Below are positions 41,714 through 51,569 of a stretch of 64,000 nt of DNA, one piece after another. Origin of the DNA: Durusdinium trenchii (taxonomy: Eukaryota > Sar > Dinophyceae > Suessiales > Symbiodiniaceae); NCBI GenBank assembly GCA_963970005.1, contig CAXAMN010026706.1:403131-467130 (forward strand), written 5' to 3'. Both the position numbers and the translations under genes were made by a program. Position 1 is the first letter of the stretch. Each line of letters starts with the position of its first letter. Under the pieces are notes generated by a model, which was not told the DNA's origin, searched no databases, and saw nothing but the letters and a program-made list of their open reading frames with translations.

Positions 41714-42055
41714 TAATGCAGAATAGTTGCCAACCCTCCAGCAAATCCACGCCCTCCACAAGCCATGTAACCTGAGATTCACCTCTCGATTTACTGGGGA
41801 TAAGCAACGTGAGTGCATGGCGAATGGATGTTGACCTGATCCTCCGCTCCAGCTCGTCCAGCATCTGCTCTAGTTCATGGAGAGTGCTTTGCACATACAG
41901 CAGAAGATGCCAGCAGATCCAAACGATACATAGATATACATAGTACGTATATTAGTTCATTCACATAGCTGTAGTACCAAAGAATATTGAGACATAGTGT
42001 AGTTCATTGGACCGACGATTCCGTTCTTTTTCGCATTTATGTCCATCATCCCCAG

Positions 42056-42238
42056 ATCTCGGGCATGAAGCAGGTGGGTTCTGCCGCCGCGCTTCGCTCC
42101 AAAGCGCAGGCCACCCAAAGCTCCCCGTCCAGTCACTTTGCCAGGCAGGGCGGATGGAGACACCGATGGAACTTTCGAAACCAAAAGCGATCAGGATGGA
42201 GACACCGAAAACCTGGAAATCAGGATGATAAATTGAAA
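42056..42238 (+). CDS. Uncertain exon
   Basis: The acceptor atccccag ends at about 42055. The frame ISGMKQVGSAAALRSKAQAT is open to TGA at 42236-42238, with a repetitive basic end (GGWRHR, SGWRHR). The function is unknown. Confidence 0.25.
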
Positions 42239-42926
42239 TGATACCCCAGTGATATCAAACAATAAATATACATTATAGACAATAATATATGTTTTGGGAT
42301 TCTCAGTAAATGCATAGCAAGAGTATCTATGAGATTCTATGGGTATTTTAATGCGAGATTGTTTGTACTACGACGACAGAGACCTTCTTGGTCGCCAATA
42401 TGTTAGAAGGAGACAGAGTTTGTGCTCATTTCAGAGGCAAACGGAAGGGTAGTGCACAGAAAGGGTTTTGCAAAAACCTATTCTACTAACATCGTGGAAG
42501 GCGCGGGACATTCGTAGAACCCGGGGCTATTCGTGGACATTTCGTGCAAGGGTGGGCCAGTAGGAGAACAAAATCCATCAAAATCCCAGAAACCTTCGCT
42601 GAACTTCGTTGAAGGTATTTTTGCTGACCCCTCCTTTCAAGATCGGCAATGATGCTCAGCTGATGTTCATTCCCTTCTTCTGTTTTCAACTATCTTCAAC
42701 TCAAGTTTGGATCGATTGAACAACTCCTAAGTAAATCTACTGATTAGACTAGCTGGATACCATGAACAGTGCCTAATGTTTGTTGAATTCAAGTCTGGAT
42801 CCTGAGACTCTTTCAGCCTTTTCGCCGCTATGACTCGGAACCCAGATGACCCAGATGACTCAATCCCATTGATGCATCCATGGTCGGCGGGGGGGCCCGG
42901 TGGAAACGTCCAAACCCCCGCCGACC

Positions 42927-43101
42927 TGAACCAACCTGAGTTTCAGCGAACGAAAACCGGTCTTTCCGCCGGACCGGGCCAGGAAATTTGATGCCCAGCG
43001 GACCTGGCCCTTGCAACGGCGCTTGGATGTGGCAGCGCTGGCAGAAGGACCTGCACAAGGTGCGCGCGAGGACGGCTGGCAGGACGGCGCAGGACGGCGG
43101 T
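42927..43101 (+). CDS. Uncertain exon with a canonical donor
   Basis: The frame NENRSFRRTGPGNLMPSGPG, then WMWQRWQKDLHKVRARTAGR, runs to a strong GT donor (gtaagtgg). It is GC-rich compared with its surroundings. No domain is recognised. Confidence 0.3.
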
Positions 43102-43330
43102 AAGTGGGACCTGGATTCATGAGGCGAATTGGCTTGAAATATGTGGCTGATGGGCAGTGGCCAGTCCATCTTGGACCAGATACCCTGGAGTCACTAGAGG
43201 TGGAATCGTTGGAACTTGTTCAAGTGTTTTTGCCCCCTGTGCAACTGGTGGGAGCAAAAACAGCGCTCGAATATAACTTGGCCGAGTGTGACACTCTTGC
43301 TCGAGGTTGTCAAGGCTTCACAATGTCTCA

Positions 43331-43400
43331 GCCAAGGATGAGAATCTTAGTCGGATTCCCACTGACAGTGCGTGATGGACAAATTTCCTCAGAGGCTGTG
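43331..43400 (+). ncRNA. Box C/D snoRNA-like repeat 1
   Basis: A C-box-like ggatgaga, then the guide tcttagtcggattccca, D' box ctga, C' box gtgatgga, and an end caggctgtg. The guide is complementary to the LSU rRNA segment GGGAATCCGACT. Confidence 0.5.
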
Positions 43401-43750
43401 TGACGTGTGAACTGAGTTTTGAGAATGGAGGTTGTCCTTGCAGCGTACCGAGTGCGCCATGCGGTCATCAAAACTCTACGCCCACAGTGGTCATCTACTC
43501 TACGCGCCTTGTAAAGTAGTTCCCTTGCGCTTCGGGCAACAGCAAGCATGGGCAGGGCCACACACGCTTGACCATGTCAGGGTGTTCATTCTTCTTGTGA
43601 AGATGCTTGGACTCAGTTGCAGATTGTACCAGGCTCAGGCTGAATCTCCAATGGAGTGCTTGCATTCCAATCATGTGAAAGTTACGATAGTGGCTGTGCA
43701 ATTAATGTGGAAGGGCCAGGGAAAGCCTCCACTGAAGCACAGTTGGATTT

Positions 43751-43825
43751 GCCCAGGACGAGATTCTTAGTCGGATTCCCACTGAGGATGAGTGATGCAG
43801 AATCATCATAAAATCCGAGGCGTTT
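43751..43825 (+). ncRNA. Box C/D snoRNA-like repeat 2
   Basis: It has the same guide (tcttagtcggattccca), D' ctga and C' agtgatgc. The C box is degenerate (ggacgaga) and the D box is not clear. Confidence 0.45.
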
Positions 43826-44166
43826 ACCAGGGTACATCAGTCGTTGTCCTGACCAAACAATGTGGTATAAGTTGGGGTTTTACTGTACCTGTATTATCAG
43901 TATGTTTGAGCCTTTACTAACCATCATCATCCACTGTTACTGGTAATAGGATACACCCAACCAAGGTATAAGTTTGATGGTCATTTATTCGCACCAGTTA
44001 TACAGCAGACTGTGGTCAATGCACGTTCTTTGCTCTTGACACAGCTCGTTGATTTTCTTCGTGCTGAACAGGGCCTCAGCGAACAGGGCCGAGCAAGCAC
44101 ACATGATTCAACAGTCTCGGATTGCCTGGCTTGAAAGCAAATCAAGTCCTTCGTAAGTTGGAGCGC

Positions 44167-44241
44167 AGCCAATGATGAGAACCTCAGTCGGATTCCCACT
44201 GAAATGCTCAAATGTTGTAGAGAAACTGCAGAGGCTGAATG
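44167..44241 (+). ncRNA. Box C/D snoRNA-like repeat 3 (best C box of the first type)
   Basis: C box atgatga is perfect, followed by gaacctcagtcggattccca, D' ctga, and D ctga in gaggctgaatg. The C-to-D span is about 70 bases, normal for the class. The guide cagtcggattccc is complementary over 13 bases to LSU rRNA GGGAATCCGACTG (rRNA recalled, not aligned here). The C' box is weak. Confidence 0.6.
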
Positions 44242-44284
44242 CAAAGTAGAACCTGCTTGCCATGGTAGAAGGCATTTGGCACTA

Positions 44285-44358
44285 GCCCAGGACGAGAGTC
44301 TTAGTCGGATTCCCACTGAGTTGAGTGATGGAAAGCATTACGAGGCAGAGGCTTCATG
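44285..44358 (+). ncRNA. Box C/D snoRNA-like repeat 4
   Basis: It carries the same guide, D' ctga and C' agtgatgga. The C box is degenerate (ggacgaga) and the D box is changed (gaggcttcatg). Confidence 0.45.
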
Positions 44359-44393
44359 TTGAGTGAAGTATAACGTGAAGTCGGTTGTAGTTG

Positions 44394-44420
44394 AACGCGT
44401 TGAACGCGTTGAACGCGTGA
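44394..44420. repeat. Tandem nonamer GAACGCGTT
   Basis: gttgaacgcg is repeated three times head to tail between snoRNA-like repeats 4 and 5. Confidence 0.8.
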
Positions 44421-44520
44421 CCGCTGCTAACGTATGACACCACGAATCAATGGAACATTGTCACCCGCTTTGCGGTTGCAAGGCCAAGACAGGGTTCTTG
44501 GCCGTAACCGTCAACGAACA

Positions 44521-44605
44521 GACCATGATGAATTTGGTTTGGATTCCCACTATATAAGTATGCTGCTTGGTGGACAATCTTCAGAACAGCCGAGGCTGTT
44601 TGAAC
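44521..44605 (+). ncRNA. Box C/D snoRNA-like repeat 5 (degenerate)
   Basis: C box catgatgaa is followed by ttggtttggattcccac, where the D' box has been lost, and gaggctgtttg near the end. It is probably a decayed member of the array. Confidence 0.3.
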
Positions 44606-44702
44606 AGGTCCGCTAAAGGCCTATGACTCTGACCTAGGACTATCATGTTCAAATGTTCCGATATCGAGTGAGCATGTACGACAGTGGAGTTTAGTCATTG
44701 CC

Positions 44703-44775
44703 GCCGAAGAGATGTTTTCTGATTCCCCTGCTGAGCAATGATGCCTGTTGAGAAGGATCAGAGACATTTGTGAGT
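44703..44775 (+). ncRNA. Box C/D snoRNA-like repeat 6 (second type)
   Basis: gaagagatgttttctgattc, ccctgctgagcaatgatg, then gagaaggatcagag. The guide gattcccctg is shared with repeats 7-12. Confidence 0.4.
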
Positions 44776-44825
44776 CCAAAGCAAAAGTCAGTTTTATGTG
44801 CACTATATGCTTTTCAGGTTTTTGG

Positions 44826-44900
44826 CCTGTGAAGAGACTTTCTCGGATTCCCCTGCTGAGCAGTGATGGATACCGCTTGAGAAGGAGCAGAGGCTTTATG
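44826..44900 (+). ncRNA. Box C/D snoRNA-like repeat 7 (second type)
   Basis: gtgaagagactttctcggat, tcccctgctgagcagtgatgg, then cgcttgagaaggagcagagg. The D' box ctga and C' box gtgatgg are intact. Confidence 0.45.
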
Positions 44901-45087
44901 CGTTTGTTTTTGTTTCAGCACGAATTGGTCGGAAAAATATTGGATGCATGATGATGCATGAACGTTCTGTCGGCACGTTGCTTGATTGCTGGGGAATGTT
45001 TTAGTGGAGAAAGAGCAAAGACCGTTGAATCTTCAAGTTGCTGCGGACCTTGAGTGGGCCTCTAATTAAGCTTTCCCCCGCTTTCCG

Positions 45088-45275
45088 TCATGGGCTTCTG
45101 CTTACATATGACTGAAAATTGAAAACAATGAGGCGCTTCGGCTTCAGCTTCAGGCTTCTGATTGCTTTTCCTTGCATTTCCCCTGCAAGTGACTTATCAT
45201 GAAGCATTTTATAAACATCGACACTTTTGTCATCACCATGTTTGCTGCAAGGCCTTGCCTGCAGCTTGCCTGCTG
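45088..45275 (-). CDS. Uncertain minus-strand exon between the snoRNA-like repeats
   Basis: On the minus strand the acceptor ccttgcag is followed by KHGDDKSVDVYKMLHDKSLA and a basic end, KLKPKRLIVFNFQ. It may pair with the segment at 45594-45770. It is one of few minus-strand coding candidates. No domain is recognised. Confidence 0.25.
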
Positions 45276-45593
45276 GTGGTGGCCAGCACCTCAGCCACTT
45301 GGAGACTGCCATGAGATCTCAAAGCATGACCTGCATTTTGCAATGCCATGTTATTGTCACCTCATACAATAATATAGAAATTGCAGGCATGCACACTGAC
45401 TCTAGGTGCTGAGATGTGCTATACCTGATGCTGCACCCAGCCTGTCCACCCTAACCTTAAAACCATCTGTGAGGGGATGCTGCTGCTTTTGGGCACTCAG
45501 CAGCAGAGCAGCAGCCATGGAAACCATATATGATCTCCAGCAAAAACGATATATGAGGTGTGATGATGCAAAATAAAATAAAAAGCAATGCGC

Positions 45594-45770
45594 TGCTTGC
45601 TCGCGTGAACTGAATTCGCCCGCTTGACCTCAGCCATGATGGAGGATCCTGTGACTCGCTTATCAATCTTCAAATTCAGGTACTCAATGCCTGCTTTCCC
45701 AGGAGAGGATTTGTGCGAATGGGTGCTTCCAGAGCATGCCGCAAGAATGTATAGTTCTGCAAAGCCGCAA
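45594..45770 (-). CDS. Uncertain minus-strand exon
   Basis: The frame SGSTHSHKSSPGKAGIEYLN then LKIDKRVTGSSIMAEVKRAN is open on the minus strand. Splice sites are not convincing. Confidence 0.25.
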
Positions 45771-46460
45771 CAAAAAACATAAAACATGCATTTTGTGCTT
45801 TGGCTCACCCCAGGCATCACTATCCGTATGTGTCTCAGGTAGGATTTAGTTATATAATATAGTCGTTGCGTCGCTCAACGGTGGTGGCAACAGCATGCCT
45901 CAGAAGCAGGCTTAGAAAGAAATAAGAAATCGTTACATGTCCTCTCAGCCACTTTGGCTTAATCGCTTCCGTTGGATCCATGGCTTGGACAGCGAGCTAA
46001 TCAGCCTTAGAGTTGAATGTCCCATAATGTCCCATTGTGCAGCTTGTGGTTTGTTTGGGACAAAGATGCACAAACCTTCGAACACCGGGAGATACCTGGA
46101 CATGTGGCGCACCCAAAGTGGTGTCAGCAAGCTAGACTTTATAGTCGATCAGCTGTGTTTTGTCACTGTTCCTCTTCGTTTTATAGGGTGAGTGTGGGTC
46201 AGGGCGTGATGTTTTTATCTGCACCTTGTAGGTTGAACCCCTCGATGTACAAGCAGGTTGCACACGAGGTTCGAAACACCGAACCGTGTTGAGGGTCACA
46301 CCCCCCAAAGTATAGCTATAAAGCCTGGAGTGGGACCTACTCCCCCTTTTTGGAACATAGATCTATATCCAACAAGAGTCATACTCCTGTAGCATGTGCA
46401 TAGGCGCGGGAAGGGTCTTGATGCCTAGGTGTTTTCGAATGTTTTTTTCGATATCATCCT

Positions 46461-46537
46461 TCCTGTGAAGAGACGTTCTCGGATTCCCCTGCTGAACAGT
46501 GATGGATACCACTTGAGAAAGATCAGAGGAACTGTGG
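46461..46537 (+). ncRNA. Box C/D snoRNA-like repeat 8
   Basis: gtgaagagacgttctcggat, tcccctgctgaacagtgatgg, then cacttgagaaagatcagagg. It is the first member of a unit of about 425 bases that is repeated at 46886 and again near 47335. Confidence 0.5.
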
Positions 46538-46622
46538 AGCTTGGCTGTTGCGCACGATGGCGGGCAAGTGTTGAATGCAAAAAGATTTTGTGAGTGTTTT
46601 TCTTGATTGTTGTACACCCTAG

Positions 46623-46700
46623 CCGGTGAAGACTCTTTCTCGGATTCCCCTGCTGAGCAGTGAAGGATATCGCTTGAGAAGTAACAGGGGCCTTCTGCGT
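46623..46700 (+). ncRNA. Box C/D snoRNA-like repeat 9
   Basis: gtgaagactctttctcggat, tcccctgctgagcagtgaagg, then cgcttgagaagtaacaggg. It is the second member of the repeat unit. Confidence 0.45.
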
Positions 46701-46874
46701 CAGTTTTTGTTTCAGCACGCATTGGCGCATTGGTCAGAAAAATATTTGATGCATGATGATGCATGAACATTCTGTCGGCACGTTGTGTCATTGCTGGGCA
46801 AAGCTTTAGTGGAGGAAGAACTCTACATTTGAATCTTCAAGCCTATATCCAACAAAAATCATACTCTTGCAGCG

Positions 46875-46884
46875 NNNNNNNNNN
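46875..46884. other. Assembly gap (ten N)
   Basis: Ten N lie within the tandem snoRNA-like array, probably because the repeats did not assemble. The true copy number may be larger. Confidence 0.99.
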
Positions 46885-46885
46885 C

Positions 46886-46960
46886 CTTTGATGAGACGTT
46901 CTCGGATTCCCCTGCTGAGCAGTGATGGATATACCACTTGAGAAGGATCTGAGGAACTGT
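46886..46960 (+). ncRNA. Box C/D snoRNA-like repeat 10 (most complete of the second type)
   Basis: C box ttgatgaga, guide cgttctcggattcccctg, D' ctga, C' agtgatgga and D ctga (ggatctgagg) are all present in order within about 70 bases. This and repeat 3 are the members with full C and D boxes. The guide tcggattcccct is complementary to LSU rRNA AGGGGAATCCGA. Confidence 0.6.
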
Positions 46961-47044
46961 CAAGCTTGGCTGTTGCGCACGTTGGCAGGAAAGTGTCTAA
47001 CGTTCAAGGTATGTTTGAGCATTTCTTGATTGTGGGACCGCAGC

Positions 47045-47120
47045 CGGTGAAGAGACTTTCTCGGATTCCCCTGCTGAGCAGTGATGGATACCGCTTGAGA
47101 AGTATCAGAGGCTTTCTGCG
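47045..47120 (+). ncRNA. Box C/D snoRNA-like repeat 11
   Basis: gtgaagagactttctcggat, tcccctgctgagcagtgatgg, then cgcttgagaagtatcagagg. It is the second member of the second repeat unit. Confidence 0.5.
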
Positions 47121-47334
47121 TCAGTTTTTTTTCAGCACGCATTGGCGCATTGGTCAGAAACATATTTGATGCATGATGATGCATGAACATTCTGTCGGCA
47201 AAGCTTAAGTGGAGAAAGAACTCTATATTTGAATCTTCAAGTCTATATCCAACAAGAGTCATGCTCTTGCATTGTGTGCATAGGCGGGAAGAGTTTTGAT
47301 GCCCAGGTGCTGTCCATTTCCATCATTATCCTTC

Positions 47335-47406
47335 CTGTGAAGAGACGTTCTCGGATTCCCCTGCTGAGCAGTGATGGATCCCACTTGAGAAAGGTCAGAG
47401 GAACTG
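47335..47406 (+). ncRNA. Box C/D snoRNA-like repeat 12
   Basis: gtgaagagacgttctcggat, tcccctgctgagcagtgatgg, then cacttgagaaaggtcagagg. It is the start of a third repeat unit. A decayed thirteenth copy may follow at about 47462-47510. Confidence 0.5.
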
Positions 47407-47728
47407 TTCTTGTTCAAGTCGTAGAGCGTTTGAAACAACAGTTCTTGTTTACTGGGTCTTTGCCCGTGAAGGGATGTTCTCAGGATGCCGAGTCATGACA
47501 GATCTTTGATGTGTAATCATTCTTTTGCACTTCCATTCAGACGGTTCGGTTGTCCTGATTGCATGAGTTCAAAGAAGTAGCCAAGTAGCAAGTTGTCCCT
47601 AAGTCACCCAGTGACAGTTATATATCCGAATTTTGTCGACACGGCACGTGGAGTCGTGATACTATCGAAGGGTCAAACACAGGAGTCTGACTGCCTACTG
47701 AGGTTTACAACACAGTGGTCAATTAATT

Positions 47729-48331
47729 TCAGCTTTGATGAAAGACATATTCAAACCCAGCGGAGGAAGGAAGACACTTTTCTTCCATGCAGAGGGGGTT
47801 TGTGGCTATGATGTTCAACTGAGTGCTGACATATCTAGACCTTTTCACCCCAGCTTGTGTTCCCCTTGCCCCGGTCATCTTTTCAATCCTTGGTCCTGAA
47901 GAGGTGTGGCCGGATGGGATGAGGCAGGACCACAAGAGCCAAGGTGACAGGCCTTGCTGAAAGGTCTTGGTGAACCTGCTAGCAATGGCCTCCAACCTAG
48001 CCTCCAACCTACTAGCGATGGCCTCCAACCTACTAGCGATGGCCTCCAAATGCTCAGCCATGAAAGAATGGCATAGAATCGCAGGAGGACCATTCAGGTG
48101 TGTGTAGGAGAAGTCAGGGTGGTGAAGAGTCTGTCCCTTCAAGTTCTTGCCCTCAAAATCCAGGGGAAGTTGAAAGAGTGAACCAAAAGGTTGAAGGAGT
48201 GAGTGACTCAAAGAAGTCCTGGACTTCAAGAGGGGTGACAGTCCGGAGCGGCTCACTTGCTGGCCAGCAAGCTGGACGGTTTCGTTCGTTTCGTCATGGG
48301 AATTACCTGCCAACACATGGAATGTTGCCAT
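47729..48331 (-). CDS. Possible minus-strand gene with LEAIASR repeats
   Basis: A 200-codon minus-strand frame contains HLEAIASRLEAIASRLEAR and FTKTFQQGLSPWLLWSC. The repeat is a heptad-like coiled coil built on a 21-base minisatellite (47979-48050). Because the repeat is 21 bases, openness in frame is partly automatic, so the call is weak. The function is unknown. Confidence 0.3.
   Translation of the reverse strand: MATFHVLAGNSHDETNETVQLAGQQVSRSGLSPLLKSRTSLSHSLLQPFGSLFQLPLDFEGKNLKGQTLHHPDFSYTHLNGPPAILCHSFMAEHLEAIASRLEAIASRLEARLEAIASRFTKTFQQGLSPWLLWSCLIPSGHTSSGPRIEKMTGARGTQAGVKRSRYVSTQLNIIATNPLCMEEKCLPSSAGFEYVFHQS
47979..48050. repeat. 21-base minisatellite
   Basis: About three copies of ctccaacctactagcgatgg with one truncated unit. 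Confidence 0.85.
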
Positions 48332-49430
48332 TTAGAATGCTTGACCATTACGTCCAAGACGCACCACCGATCATGGCCTGCTTTTTGACCACATCGTCAC
48401 ATCATGGTGTAATCCTTTCGTTTCGATGCTTGCGCTTGCTCGTGTGGCCTTCATAGGCGCTGCTGCTGATGCTTGAGCGATCTTTTCAGGCCTGATCAGT
48501 TGATCGGTGATAGGTATTGGACAACTGGGAAGGCAGGAGGAACTCATGTGGAACATTGTGATGGAAAATCGCTGCCCACAAGTCACAGCCCTAGAATGTG
48601 TGTTTTGATCACAAGTCTGCGAGTATGATTGGGGATAATTTTGTTCTACACTCAGAGCAGGGTCAGGGTGATAGGTGATACAGTGATACATCAAATATGC
48701 TGCACTATGTTAGCAAATGTATTATATAATTTGTGCTGCTCAAAACGTGCATTCCTCGCTAGTCTACAGAGACGATGTTGGGACAAAGTGCCAGAACATT
48801 GTCAAAACGAGTCTACAGTGGTATTGAACAATGGTGTGTGTGTGTGCGTTTGTGTGTTTGTGTTTGGAAGATTTGTACTTCCAAATTTAATGAATTGTCT
48901 ACTTTCCACTTGATCGCCCTTCCTCCAATGAAAAAAATATTGTGTGACAAACCTTTGCAGGGAAGGAGTTGTTTAATGCGGGGTCTTTGGTATTATTGGT
49001 GTCTTTGGCCTGAAGCCAACACGGAACGAACTGTCCTGGTCATGACAATGGAAGCTGTCCTGGAGCCGTGCACTGGTGACCCAATAGTGAGGACCTGATC
49101 CCACTGAGAGGCTGGTGACGTAGAAGTCCTGAGTCCACTGAGAGGCTTGGTCCTTCCCAGGACGTTGAACCCCGAGGGGCCAACCTGAAGAGCTCCAGGT
49201 TTGGGTGAAAACGGCTGTGCTTGCCGTTGACCCTGGTCATCTACAGGGTCTTGTACCTCACAGGTTTAACCAGGGTGGCCAGGCCGCGCACACGTTGTTG
49301 CAGGTGGAGCCTGGATCCACCTGGAGACTGGAGCTCGGGGGCCCGTTGCGGGCGGAGGGTGGAGCCACTCCAGTAGTGACAGAAACGGCGACCGGAACGG
49401 GGCCCCGGAGCAGTTTGGAAGAGGCCTTTC

Positions 49431-49871
49431 ATGGACATACCGGGTAGCGCCTGCAAGTCCTTTCAGTATGGTCAGCTGATTGGACCTCACCTCCATACGA
49501 GGCATACGCTGCTGCGACAGCATCTCACCTCTACAAAGGCCTGGGCCGTGCGAACGTATGTGCATGCTAGAGAGGCCCATTGGGCCCGAGATGCCGGGCG
49601 ACAGACATCTCGCCGTGCTACGAGTATAGATGAGTTCGCAGGTCAACAGCCAATCACCATACAGACATGCAAGTGTATCCCAGATAAACATCCGATTGGC
49701 ACACGCAGGTACGCGTCTCTGAACGCCTGGCAGCGCAAGTGCGTTTTCGCGAAGGGGTGGAGGATAGACATTTTGGATGCAGCTGGGCAGTGCGACTGGG
49801 TTGCTAAGAAATTAAGTTGCATAGATGCTGGTCAACTTGCTGAATCACAAATTGACGATGCTTTCAGATAG
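49431..49871 (+). CDS. Uncertain open frame, 146 codons
   Basis: The frame starts MDIPGSACKSFQYGQLIGPH and ends AGQLAESQIDDAFR before TAG. It overlaps a shorter minus-strand frame. No domain is recognised. Confidence 0.22.
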   Translation: MDIPGSACKSFQYGQLIGPHLHTRHTLLRQHLTSTKAWAVRTYVHAREAHWARDAGRQTSRRATSIDEFAGQQPITIQTCKCIPDKHPIGTRRYASLNAWQRKCVFAKGWRIDILDAAGQCDWVAKKLSCIDAGQLAESQIDDAFR

Positions 49872-50680
49872 GTATGTGGTTTCAGAACTCCACAGCCTCC
49901 TCTCAAAGCCGAAGTGGTTTCGTAGAGCAGCTGAGCATCAAATCAGAGTGAACCAAGATGGTGGCCGCTCGTGGGTAGTTGAACTTGAAGAGCCCCACCT
50001 TCCTTTAAAAGAAGATCTGAAGGGGTATTGGACGCATGGAGGCGCCATGTTCTTCGGCATGGGTGTGGGGAGAAATTCCCTCGTGCTGCGCTCCTCGAGG
50101 GCGACAGTGGTATCTTGCAGCTCCTCCATGTTTCATCAAGCAGCTTCCCCCAATAAACATGCATCTCAATGCGCTGAATGGTGTTCATCCCGCGGGATGG
50201 CGGGATTCTACGGAGCCTTCTTTCAACAGCAACCAGCTTGAGATCGGCATGCAGTTTTGGGTGAGTGTTTCTCACCCCAGTCAAAAAAGAGAGCAGCTCT
50301 ACACCTACATAGCTTACATCTTCAACTTCTTCTACCCCTAACGCCATGGGTGTGTAGCGGTTCGGAGCCATGGAATCATCATCATAGCCCCTTTCCTTTG
50401 TCTCTGCCATTGAATCCGATGCTAAGACGGTCTTTGTTTCCAGGACCAGCACGTTGCCATGCTGCGCTACGTCTTGGCGGTGCGTGTGGGCGTGGGCGGG
50501 CGCCTCAAAGGAATTCCGACTCGGTGTGATCATCGTGATGGACCGAACAAGACCGAATCAGGAAGAAAACGCCATTTCAGGGTTTGAACTTCTTACGCTT
50601 TTGATCTGTTCAGTGACTTTTAAGTCGGTGGTGCTTCTTCTTCTGGGGGCGCTTTTGATCTGTTCAGTGGCTTTAAGTCG

Positions 50681-50959
50681 GTGGTCCTTCTTCTGGAAAA
50701 ACAAATACGAGAGCTCTTCGCTCATGAGCACTGCACGCGCGTGACCTCGATCCTCCCGTCCATGAGCCGTTGGTCGTTGACTCGTCCGGTCCGGTTCACC
50801 GCGTCCGGACTGGGCCAGGCTGGAACGAGAGCTCCCAAAGCTTCAGTGGCCCAGTGTCCATCCTCCCGACTGGTCCAGGCGAAGGGCGGATGGCGAGGGG
50901 AAGGGAGGGGAGGGGGGATATGCGAGCCGACGGGCGCAGGAGAGGCACCGCCAGAGTAG
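50681..50959 (+). CDS. Uncertain open frame, 92 codons
   Basis: LEKQIRELFAHEHCTRVTSI and a GC-rich Gly/Arg end (GWRGEGRGGG) are encoded. It may be an exon. No domain is recognised. Confidence 0.22.
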   Translation: MVLLLEKQIRELFAHEHCTRVTSILPSMSRWSLTRPVRFTASGLGQAGTRAPKASVAQCPSSRLVQAKGGWRGEGRGGGICEPTGAGEAPPE

Positions 50960-51041
50960 TCTATTTTTGCATGGTTTTGGGCAACCCGGAGATTTGCTGG
51001 TTTATAATTGACTCGTAGTTTGCTATTGCGATTTGAACATT

Positions 51042-51092
51042 ATTACTATATATATATATATGTGTGTGTTTTTCTTATATATATATATATAC
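51042..51092. repeat. AT/GT simple repeat
   Basis: Two ta runs separated by tgtgtgtgtttttc. Confidence 0.8.
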
Positions 51093-51181
51093 ATTGTACG
51101 TTGTTCGAAATACAAGAAACAACAGGTGTTTTCATCAAAGTGAACAACTAGTAGGAAGTTAGAAACAGAAGGTCAACTCGA

Positions 51182-51568
51182 TTACAGGCTTTCCGTTGAA
51201 GGGCTCAGGGGCAGTGAATTAGTCTCACCTCTACTGCAACGAACAAAGCATCTCAGAGAATCTGGCGGGTTCTGGCTGCGCGCAATGTCCGACTGTCTCA
51301 AAATGAGGGGAGGCAAATGTCTGACCATTGGTTCTTCCTTGTCTTTTGAGGCAAGCCAGTTTCCTGGACTTTTGGTGCGGCCCATCAAAGTGGTTGCTTC
51401 ATCTAGACCAACTGTTTCGAGCTCGTGGTGTCCGTACACCACTGGACGTCTCGCGGGTGCTTGGAACCGTGCAACCGCAGGGGACGTGACGGCCGTCGCT
51501 GGCCTCAGCGATCGCGCGGTGGATGCGGAGGGTGTGGGTTCCAGGATGGGGGCCTGAAAGAAGTTCAA
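51182..51568 (-). CDS. Uncertain minus-strand frame, 128 codons (both strands open)
   Basis: The minus strand reads RRPVVYGHHELETVGLDEAT then TLMGRTKSPGNWLASKDKEE. The + strand is also open (51285-51557), so strand cannot be decided by eye. Confidence 0.25.
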   Translation of the reverse strand: MNFFQAPILEPTPSASTARSLRPATAVTSPAVARFQAPARRPVVYGHHELETVGLDEATTLMGRTKSPGNWLASKDKEEPMVRHLPPLILRQSDIARSQNPPDSLRCFVRCSRGETNSLPLSPSTESL

Positions 51569-51569
51569 C

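Noticed and set aside
46363-47300. Minus-strand ORFs with repeated QQGNPRKSLHR peptides
   Set aside because: They are translations of the snoRNA-like repeats on the opposite strand.
43331-47510. CRISPR-like regularity of the repeats
   Set aside because: Spacing is irregular, spacers are themselves repeated, units are about 70 bases with internal box motifs, and the genome is eukaryotic.
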